Part shown: piece after piece, positions 5,353-10,397 of the stretch
Layout: the number at the start of each line of letters is the position of its first letter
Position numbering within the stretch: position 1 is the first letter of the stretch
NCBI RefSeq assembly: GCF_002585305.1
Contig: NZ_NUNF01000107.1
Coordinates: 1-10,397, forward strand
Reading direction: 5' to 3'
Length of the DNA stretch: 10,397 bases
Origin: Bacillus sp. AFS037270
GTDB taxonomy: Bacteria > Bacillota > Bacilli > Bacillales_B > DSM-18226
Made by a program: the position numbers and the translations under genes
Notes under the pieces: generated by a model
Seen by the model: the letters and a program-made list of their open reading frames with translations, nothing else
What the model was told of the DNA's origin: nothing
The model's database searches: none

Positions 5353-7905
5353 ATGAAAAAATGGGTGGTAATCTGGTTGGGGATTAAAAAAGAAAAAGTG
5401 CTAAAAGTTGTGAAATTTATTTTTCCGGTGCTCTTGTTAATTTTCGCAATCATTGAGATGAAGAAATTTACTGGAAATATTAATGGAGAGTTACTTAAAA
5501 GTGAGATTAATGATCTCAATATTTGGCTGTTATTAGTAATCTTAAGCGTAGCCTTTGCGGCGGTTTTGCCGATGGTTTTATACGATGTAATATTAGTGAA
5601 GATTTTGAAGATAAAAGTCTCGAAAAGAGAATTGGTAGAGCAATCATTTATTGCCAATTCATTTTCAAATCTAATAGGCTTTGGCGGACTGATCGGAGCC
5701 ATGCTGAGAACCTATTTCTTTCATAAGCTTGAGCAGGATAAACGGAAACTACTTGGAGTTATTGCCTCGGTTTCACTTTTTTATTTAACAGGAATCTCTT
5801 TCCTTTCCTGGATAGTAACAATCGACTATCGGAATTTTCCAGTGTTAGTGGATACAAGATGGCTTTATTTCGCGGTCTTAGGTGTAGGTCTGTACCTACC
5901 GATATTTTTAGGTATACATATATTTAAGACAAATAAAGACAATCAACGTGTACTGACTCTTAAGACTAGTATTGAGTTGGTTATCGTTTCAGTAATTGAA
6001 TGGTTTGCTGTGTTTGTGGCTATTTTCATTTTAACTAAAATACTAGGAATTCACATCTCGTTCCTTGATTTGTTCCCTGTTTACATTATTGCTGCCTGTG
6101 CAGGAATTATTAGTATGATTCCCGGAGGCTTAGGTTCATTTGATCTAGTATTTCTTTGGGGGATGCAGGATTTACATATCCCAGAGGAAAAAGTGCTTGT
6201 CCTTCTTTTGTTTTACCGAATCGGCTACTATTTCATCCCATTTTTAATCAGCTTAGTCTTTTTTGTACGGCTTTATTGGCAAAGATGGAATCAATTATGG
6301 AATTATCTCCCGAAAGCGATCGTTCAAGGACTAAGTCATGTTATTTTGACCATGCTTGTTTTTTTATCAGGAGTAATCCTGCTGTTATCTGCTAGTGTAC
6401 CAGGGATCATGTCAAGACTTAGAATTGCTCAGGAACTGCTGTCATTTCCAATTATCAATGTCTCACACCAGCTATCCGTTGCAGCCGGCTTTTTGTTACT
6501 GGGACTATCGCGTGGAATTGAATACAGTGTAAAAAGAACTTATGATTTAACCATGCTCGCCCTGATTCTTGCTGCTGTATTTTCCATTTTTAAGGGGATT
6601 GATTACGAGGAGGCTTCCTTTTTAATTATTGTCGCCCTGTTGCTTAGAATGTCAAAAGGGCAATTTTATCGTGAAAGTTATGTGCTAACATGGGGAAAAA
6701 CAATCTTTGATGTGGCAATCGTTGTAATTGTTACTTCAATGTATATTTTAATTGGGTACTTTAACCTGCCAAATGCGAAAATCACCATTCCTAAAAAGTT
6801 TATCCCGTATGTTATTGTGGACTACCGGGATTTGTTTTCAAGTGCGATTATTGGCTTAATTATTGCTTTAAGTATTCTTTTTATAGGTTATTTAATTAGC
6901 CTGCCTAAGAAGTGGAAACTTGAAAGGTCAATTGACCATGAACAGGAAATCATGAATCATTTATCCATATATTCAGGCAAGGTATTGTCCCATTTAATTT
7001 TCCTGCATGATAAATATATTTTTTGGAATAGCAAGAGGGATGTTCTAATCTCTTTCCAAAAATATGCGGACAAATTAATTATCCTTGGAGACCCAGTTGG
7101 TGAGAAACAGGATTTTTCGAATGCGATTGAGGAATTCCAAGAAGCTGCTGATTTATACGGCTATACACCTGTTTTCTACCAAGTTAGCGACGATATGCTC
7201 CCATACTTACATGGTCACGGCTTTGCGTTTTTTAAATTAGGGGAAGAGGCCTTTGTTGACTTGAAGACCTTTACGCTTAAAGGAAACAAAATGCAAGGTT
7301 TAAGGGCACTGAAAAATAAATTTAATGGTGAACAGTATTATTTTGAAATGCTTAAACCCCCTTATACAAACGTCATTATGGAGGAATTGAGAAAAATCTC
7401 CGATGAATGGCTTCTTGGCCGAAAGGAAAAAGGGTTTTCATTAGGATACTTTAATGAAGATTATTTAAATAGAGCCCCGATTGCCATTGTAAAAGATAAA
7501 GAAGATCACATATTAGGTTTTATGAGCATTATGTATGTATACGATGATTATAAGACTGTCTCGGTTGACTTAATCAGAGTTCAACCGTCAGCACCGGAAG
7601 GTATAATTGACTTTTTTTTCTTATCGGTAATTGATTGGGCCGTCCAAAAAGGTTATCAGCGGTTTAATATGGGAATGGCACCATTATCAAACGTAGGTCT
7701 GTCGAAATTTTCCTTTTTGAGCGAAAAAATAGCAGCCCAAATTTTTCTTCATGGTCATTTTATCTATCAATTTCAAGGTCTAAGGAAGTTCAAAGAAAAA
7801 TATACTGATATTTGGGAACCTAAATATTTGGCATTTAGAAGAAAATCGTCATTGCCGTTTATTATGGCCCAAATTGCCTTGTTAATTTCCAAAAAAAGAA
7901 CATAA
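5353..7905 (+). CDS. mprF: MprF: phosphatidylglycerol lysyltransferase/flippase
   Basis: Transfers an amino acid (usually lysine, from Lys-tRNA) to phosphatidylglycerol and flips the product to the outer leaflet, which reduces binding of cationic antimicrobial peptides. 850 residues, the usual MprF size (about 840-860). The N-terminal flippase and membrane region (about 17-520) has a dozen or more membrane segments, with GFGGLIGAMLR (109-119) and SMIPGGLGSFDL (254-265). The C-terminal GNAT-like transferase domain (about 525-850) has ILGDPVG (577-583), SDEWL with EKGFSLG (683-698), VDLIRVQP and FNMGMAPLS (771-779). Lysine versus alanine specificity cannot be told by eye. Start uncertain: ATG 5353 has only CAGGA directly adjacent, while TTG 5377 follows a GGGTGG. 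The 5179-5352 leader contains only weak promoter-like hexamers (TTGAAC 5254, TAAAAT 5275). Ends at its own terminator. Confidence 0.95.
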   Translation: MKKWVVIWLGIKKEKVLKVVKFIFPVLLLIFAIIEMKKFTGNINGELLKSEINDLNIWLLLVILSVAFAAVLPMVLYDVILVKILKIKVSKRELVEQSFIANSFSNLIGFGGLIGAMLRTYFFHKLEQDKRKLLGVIASVSLFYLTGISFLSWIVTIDYRNFPVLVDTRWLYFAVLGVGLYLPIFLGIHIFKTNKDNQRVLTLKTSIELVIVSVIEWFAVFVAIFILTKILGIHISFLDLFPVYIIAACAGIISMIPGGLGSFDLVFLWGMQDLHIPEEKVLVLLLFYRIGYYFIPFLISLVFFVRLYWQRWNQLWNYLPKAIVQGLSHVILTMLVFLSGVILLLSASVPGIMSRLRIAQELLSFPIINVSHQLSVAAGFLLLGLSRGIEYSVKRTYDLTMLALILAAVFSIFKGIDYEEASFLIIVALLLRMSKGQFYRESYVLTWGKTIFDVAIVVIVTSMYILIGYFNLPNAKITIPKKFIPYVIVDYRDLFSSAIIGLIIALSILFIGYLISLPKKWKLERSIDHEQEIMNHLSIYSGKVLSHLIFLHDKYIFWNSKRDVLISFQKYADKLIILGDPVGEKQDFSNAIEEFQEAADLYGYTPVFYQVSDDMLPYLHGHGFAFFKLGEEAFVDLKTFTLKGNKMQGLRALKNKFNGEQYYFEMLKPPYTNVIMEELRKISDEWLLGRKEKGFSLGYFNEDYLNRAPIAIVKDKEDHILGFMSIMYVYDDYKTVSVDLIRVQPSAPEGIIDFFFLSVIDWAVQKGYQRFNMGMAPLSNVGLSKFSFLSEKIAAQIFLHGHFIYQFQGLRKFKEKYTDIWEPKYLAFRRKSSLPFIMAQIALLISKKRT

Positions 7906-7907
7906 AT

Positions 7908-7938
7908 AAACGGTTGGCAACTGCCAACCGTTTTGTTA
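7908..7938 (+). terminator. Intrinsic terminator of mprF
   Basis: A perfect 11-bp stem AAACGGTTGGC/GCCAACCGTTT (7908-7918 and 7923-7933) with loop AACT, followed by TTGTT, begins two nt after the mprF stop. It is GC-rich at the core, so it should be strong. Confidence 0.9.
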
Positions 7939-8003
7939 TGGTTAAAATTTACTATATTAGGAGGATATATTCATAAAATAGTACTTTATTTCTGCAAATA
8001 ATC

Positions 8004-8012
8004 TGGTAAAAT
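8004..8012 (+). promoter_or_regulatory. Extended -10 promoter of the carboxypeptidase gene
   Basis: TGGTAAAAT is a TGN extended -10 (TAAAAT, 5 of 6 to consensus). There is no good -35; TTTATT near 7986 is the best. A start near 8019 would give a very short leader beginning around AAGGGGG. Upstream, AGGAGG at 7961-7966 has no start codon after it and is not a gene. Confidence 0.4.
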
Positions 8013-8050
8013 CAAGGGGGAATCTATGATAAAAGTAAGGGTGTTTCCTA

Positions 8051-9226
8051 TTGAAGAAGTTTTTACCAGCCATTATTCTTTTTCTTTATCTTGTTACAGC
8101 TCAATTACATGTTTCGGCGGCAGAGTTAGTTCAGCTGCCACTGAAGAGTGAAGCTGCCGCTTTAATCGATTCTGATACTGGGGCTGTTCTCTACGTTAAA
8201 AATCCTAATCAAAAAATGTATCCAGCAAGTTTAACAAAAATAGCTACAGCTATTTATGCAATCGAAAAGGGCAATTTAGATAGTATTGTAACCGTTAGCA
8301 GTAATGCTGTGAGGCAAGATGGTACCCGAGTTTATTTAAATGAAGGGGAGCAATTACCTTTAAAACAGCTGATTCAAGGTATGCTTATTAATTCAGGAAA
8401 TGATGCGGCCGTTGCAATTGCGGAGTATACGGATGGTACGGTTCAGCAGTTTGCAGAAAACCTAAATACTTATTTAAAAACAAGAATTGGTGTAACCAAC
8501 ACACACTTTACGAATCCGAATGGTTTATTTGATGCCAACCATTATACGACGGCAATGGACATGGCCTTAATAACTAATTATGCAATAAAGAATCCTGTGT
8601 TTGCAGAAATTTTTGGCACGAAGGTACTTCCATGGAAAGGACAGTCTTGGCAGACGACTCTTGTAACCCACCATAAAATGCTAAAAGGAGAGATTGCCTT
8701 TCCGGGAATTACTGGCGGTAAGACAGGCTATACCAGTGAAACAAAACAAACCCTGGCAACGACGGCTGACAACGGAAAGATCAGACTAACGGCAGTGGTA
8801 TTAAAATCGAATTTAAAGAATGATAAGTATAATGATACTGCGGTATTACTTGATTATGGTTTTAAAAACTTCCAACATGCTACGATTAAGCAGGGAGAAA
8901 TTTTTACAGCAGATCATAAGGATTTTTCCCCCGAGAAAGATACATTGATTACAGAACGTATTGAGGGTTGTAAAAAAAATGTTGCAAGCAATGGGCTTCT
9001 TTCAATCCAGGACGCTAAGGGCCAAATAGTTCAGACTGTACAATTAACCTACAAGGAGCCGCCAAAACCAAAAGCAGCAACTAAGAAAAAAGTTGAAAAG
9101 CACCACGATAATCGTCCTCAATTGCTGCTCCAAGTAAATGTGGTTTTAGGCATGATGGTTGTACTGATTGTTTTAATAATAGCTGTTCGGAAGAAACGTT
9201 CAACAGAATATAAACATACTAGTTAA
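8051..9226 (+). CDS. D-alanyl-D-alanine carboxypeptidase (peptidase S11, DacF/PBP5-like)
   Basis: Removes the terminal D-Ala from peptidoglycan stem peptides outside the membrane, limiting cross-linking. 391 residues. Cleavable signal peptide at 1-24 (MKKFLPAIIL... ending VSA). Penicillin-binding motifs: SxxK at Ser60-Lys63 (SLTK), SGN at 115-117, KTG at 224-226. A short PBP5-type C-terminal domain (about 276-335) leads to a Lys-rich linker (338-350) and a hydrophobic segment (about 361-379) followed by RKKR. The protein is therefore anchored by a true transmembrane helix rather than the amphipathic helix usual for PBP5. Start is TTG with AAGGGTG seven nt upstream; it gives a perfect MKK signal peptide. 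An out-of-frame ATG at 8026 with a better ribosome binding site precedes it. Vegetative versus sporulation role cannot be decided. Confidence 0.93.
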   Translation: MKKFLPAIILFLYLVTAQLHVSAAELVQLPLKSEAAALIDSDTGAVLYVKNPNQKMYPASLTKIATAIYAIEKGNLDSIVTVSSNAVRQDGTRVYLNEGEQLPLKQLIQGMLINSGNDAAVAIAEYTDGTVQQFAENLNTYLKTRIGVTNTHFTNPNGLFDANHYTTAMDMALITNYAIKNPVFAEIFGTKVLPWKGQSWQTTLVTHHKMLKGEIAFPGITGGKTGYTSETKQTLATTADNGKIRLTAVVLKSNLKNDKYNDTAVLLDYGFKNFQHATIKQGEIFTADHKDFSPEKDTLITERIEGCKKNVASNGLLSIQDAKGQIVQTVQLTYKEPPKPKAATKKKVEKHHDNRPQLLLQVNVVLGMMVVLIVLIIAVRKKRSTEYKHTS

Positions 9227-9259
9227 ACCATGGGATGTAAGCACCCATGGTTTTTTTTT
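9226..9259 (+). terminator. Intrinsic terminator of the carboxypeptidase gene, possibly bidirectional
   Basis: A 9-bp perfect stem AACCATGGG/CCCATGGTT (9226-9234 and 9244-9252) with a 9-nt loop, followed by nine T, overlaps the last base of the stop codon. The convergent minus-strand gene ends at 9261. Read from that side, the hairpin is followed by a shorter TTTAA tail, so it may also stop that transcript, less efficiently. Confidence 0.9.
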
Positions 9260-9260
9260 G

Positions 9261-9518
9261 TTATAAATCGTCAACTGATAACGGACAAGAGTTGAAAGAG
9301 GCAGGAGAGTCTATTTGATCTTTATCATCTACAAAACTCCTTGTAGCAACAAAATCGCTCTGATCACCAAAATTTTGCCCATAGCCCTGATTTTTCTTAT
9401 CTGAATTATGCCATTCAGCTAGCAGGTTTTGGCCAATATTTACTGCTGAGGCATTTTCAAAGGAATTAATTTTAATCATGAATATATTTATATTAATAAA
9501 CGGAACAGGTACTGTCAT
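9261..9518 (-). CDS. Small GerPA/GerPF-like spore protein (probable)
   Basis: 85 residues, ATG start with a strong AAGGAGG seven nt upstream, so it is very likely translated. Residues about 14-70 show the pattern of the small spore germination proteins of the GerPA/GerPF type: a beta-strand IKINSFENASAVNIGQN, then NQGYGQNFGDQS, then a VDDKDQID acidic end. Members of that family lie in the spore coat and help nutrients reach the germinant receptors. It stands alone here, not in a gerPABCDEF operon, as paralogues often do. The N-terminus PVPFININIF is short and hydrophobic but is not a signal peptide. The single Cys near the C-terminus is in an otherwise polar tail. Family assignment is from pattern memory; it could be another small spore protein. 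Confidence 0.55.
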   Translation of the reverse strand: MTVPVPFININIFMIKINSFENASAVNIGQNLLAEWHNSDKKNQGYGQNFGDQSDFVATRSFVDDKDQIDSPASFNSCPLSVDDL

Positions 9519-9545
9519 TCAATCTCCTCCTTCCAACTAATTATC

Positions 9546-9571
9546 ATTATATGCACCTTTATATGGTTTAT
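9546..9571 (-). promoter_or_regulatory. Possible sporulation (sigma-E/K-like) or sigma-A promoter of the GerP-like gene
   Basis: On the minus strand CATATAAT (9553-9546) matches the CATANNNT -10 of mother-cell sigma factors, with ATA (9571-9569) 15 nt upstream. The same bases contain a perfect sigma-A -10 (TATAAT) with a poor -35 (TTCATA, 17 nt). A start near 9539 places the ribosome binding site just downstream. Sequence alone does not decide between them. Confidence 0.4.
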
Positions 9572-9585
9572 GAAACAAGCGTAAT

Positions 9586-9636
9586 AGTTGGATTAATTAG
9601 TGAATAAGTTTCGTATGATGAAAGTAGGATTAATTA
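9586..9636 (+). repeat. Direct repeat AGTWGGATTAATTA between divergent genes
   Basis: AGTTGGATTAATTA (9586-9599) and AGTAGGATTAATTA (9623-9636) match at 13 of 14 positions, 37 bp apart. They lie in the 160-bp region between the GerP-like and Hsp20-like genes. They may be binding sites for a regulator of either gene. Downstream, TTATACAATT (9653-9662) resembles a -10 for the plus-strand gene, just upstream of its ribosome binding site. Confidence 0.5.
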
Positions 9637-9685
9637 ATAAGAGTATAGGCGGTTATACAATTCGGACAAAGGGGGGTGTCGAGTG

Positions 9686-10165
9686 ATGGATATAGATAAA
9701 TTAAAACAGTGGATGGATATTGCAAAAAATATGCACGGCGGTGACTTTTGGAACAATATTTTTGATCAGGAATTTGCTAAACAATTTATGAATGAACAGC
9801 CTGCAAAGTCATCCACAGCGGATAGTGAATCGGGGAGGGCAGAAAATTCAAAGACTTTCCCGATAATTGATATCCTTGCAGGTGAGCATGAAGTGGTTGT
9901 GGTGATTGAACTTCCAGGAGTAGCGAAGGAGAATTTGGAATTAGGTCTCAATGGTAATAACCTAACCATTAAAGGAAAAGTGAACCCCCTCCATCCGCAC
10001 TTAACGTTGAATTATTCCGAAAGGTTTTATGGTGAATTTCAGAGACAGATCACTCTGCCAGACACAGTGAGCCCTCAACAATTGAGTGCAAAATTTTGGA
10101 ATGGTTTATTGATTGTCAGTTATCAGCGTACGATAGAAAAAGGTGAAATTATTCCAATTGAGTAG
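9686..10165 (+). CDS. Hsp20/alpha-crystallin family small heat-shock-like protein
   Basis: About 159 residues. The alpha-crystallin domain spans about residues 55-145: FPIIDILAGEHEVVVVIELPG, then ERFYGEFQRQITLP, then the signature AKFWNGLLIVSYQR. The C-terminal IPI in EIIPIE is the oligomer-forming I-x-I motif. Such proteins bind unfolding proteins without ATP. In Bacillus several relatives are spore coat or germination proteins (CotM, CotP, GerT). The divergent GerP-like neighbour suggests a spore role here, but this is inference. The N-terminal part (MDIDKLKQW..., GGDFWNNIFDQEF) is Trp/Phe-rich and helical, with a polar Ser-rich linker at about 38-52. ATG 9686 and GTG 9683 are both possible starts behind the purine-rich AAAGGGGGG (9668-9676); ATG has about 9-nt spacing and is preferred. 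Confidence 0.85.
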   Translation: MDIDKLKQWMDIAKNMHGGDFWNNIFDQEFAKQFMNEQPAKSSTADSESGRAENSKTFPIIDILAGEHEVVVVIELPGVAKENLELGLNGNNLTIKGKVNPLHPHLTLNYSERFYGEFQRQITLPDTVSPQQLSAKFWNGLLIVSYQRTIEKGEIIPIE

Positions 10166-10181
10166 AAAGTTTGCGTAAATT

Positions 10182-10196
10182 AATGGGAGGCCCATT
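10182..10196 (+). promoter_or_regulatory. Small hairpin overlapping the ribosome binding site of the last ORF
   Basis: AATGGG (10182-10187) pairs perfectly with CCCATT (10191-10196) around AGG, followed by TTTA. The GGGAGG ribosome binding site of the downstream ORF lies in the stem and loop. It could be a weak terminator of the Hsp20-like gene, a translational damper, or chance; a 6-bp stem with a 3-nt loop is modest. Confidence 0.35.
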
Positions 10197-10199
10197 TTT

Positions 10200-10397
10200 A
10201 TGGTTCCCCAGATTTTCTTGGACATGTTCAATGGTTTTTTCCATATAGATAAAGAAAGGGTAAACAAAAGGGAGTTTGTGATAATGTCATTAAAAGATTT
10301 ATTCCTTATATTCAAGAAAAATGATTATGAAAAGGAATTAAAGAATAAATTGATTTCATTAGAAATGAATATTGAGGAGCTGAAAAAATCACTACAA
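10200..10397 (+). CDS. Unrecognised ORF, 5' end only (runs off the window)
   Basis: Open for 66 codons to the window end. ATG 10200 has GGGAGG (10185-10190) nine nt upstream. A second good start is ATG 10284 with AAAAGGGAG, also nine nt upstream, giving MSLKDLFLIFKK. The shorter form may be the true protein. The visible C-terminal part, rich in Lys, Glu and Leu (YEKELKNKLISLEMNIEELK), looks like the start of a coiled coil. No family recognised. It lies 34 nt downstream of the Hsp20-like gene on the same strand, so co-transcription is possible. Confidence 0.5.
   Translation, partial: MVPQIFLDMFNGFFHIDKERVNKREFVIMSLKDLFLIFKKNDYEKELKNKLISLEMNIEELKKSLQ

Noticed and set aside
5310..5702. 130-codon minus-strand frame opposite the start of mprF; plus-strand frames 5523-5726 and 6156-6395
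   Set aside because: Shadow frames of mprF, whose coding frame is unmistakable.
7961..7970. AGGAGG after the mprF terminator that looks like a ribosome binding site
   Set aside because: No ATG, GTG or TTG follows at usable distance, so no gene can be assigned.
9766..9969. Minus-strand frame inside the Hsp20-like gene, and another at 10106-10315
   Set aside because: The first is a shadow of a clear alpha-crystallin gene; the second spans the gene end and has no convincing features.

Overview
The window looks like chromosomal DNA from an aerobic or facultative, endospore-forming member of the Bacillaceae (Bacillus/Neobacillus type). The DNA is AT-rich and has strong AGGAGG-type ribosome binding sites, TTG starts and Bacillus-style intrinsic terminators. 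The gene set fits: a second YidC with a MifM-like regulator, pyruvate formate-lyase, MprF, a D,D-carboxypeptidase, and a spore-type gene next to a small heat-shock protein. No mobile element, CRISPR array, rRNA or tRNA gene was seen.

Positions 1-1331, minus strand: a two-gene unit in which a 96-codon leader gene precedes yidC2. The leader has an N-terminal hydrophobic segment, an R-I-x-x-Y-I-R motif and a C-terminal acidic cluster, as in the B. subtilis translation-arrest sensor MifM. Its last codons contain a perfect 9-nt anti-Shine-Dalgarno sequence for yidC2. This is the most interesting part of the window: the whole sense-and-respond circuit for membrane insertion capacity can be read from the DNA. 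A sigma-A-like promoter and three TGGGATTT-type repeats lie upstream.

Positions 1286-4675, minus strand: a fermentation unit, pflB then pflA, ending at a strong terminator. The genes are separated by a stem-loop that lacks a T-run. The 324-bp upstream region holds an extended -10 promoter, two pairs of 11-bp-phased TTTRTGAA-like boxes (ResD-like), a palindrome, an AT-rich direct repeat and the terminator of the next gene.

Positions 4646-5352: a membrane-anchored cupredoxin-like gene (minus strand). Its Shine-Dalgarno sequence has a perfect 9-nt complement 26 nt upstream in the leader, so it may also be under translational control.

Positions 5353-9259, plus strand: mprF (lysyl-phosphatidylglycerol synthase/flippase) and a D-alanyl-D-alanine carboxypeptidase, each with its own terminator. 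Both act at the cell envelope. The carboxypeptidase starts at TTG inside an out-of-frame small ORF that has a stronger ribosome binding site.

Positions 9261-10397: a divergent pair, a GerPA/GerPF-like small protein (minus) and an Hsp20/alpha-crystallin protein (plus), probably spore associated. They are followed by the 5' end of an unrecognised coiled-coil ORF that runs off the window. Function calls rest on reading motifs by eye; no database search was possible.
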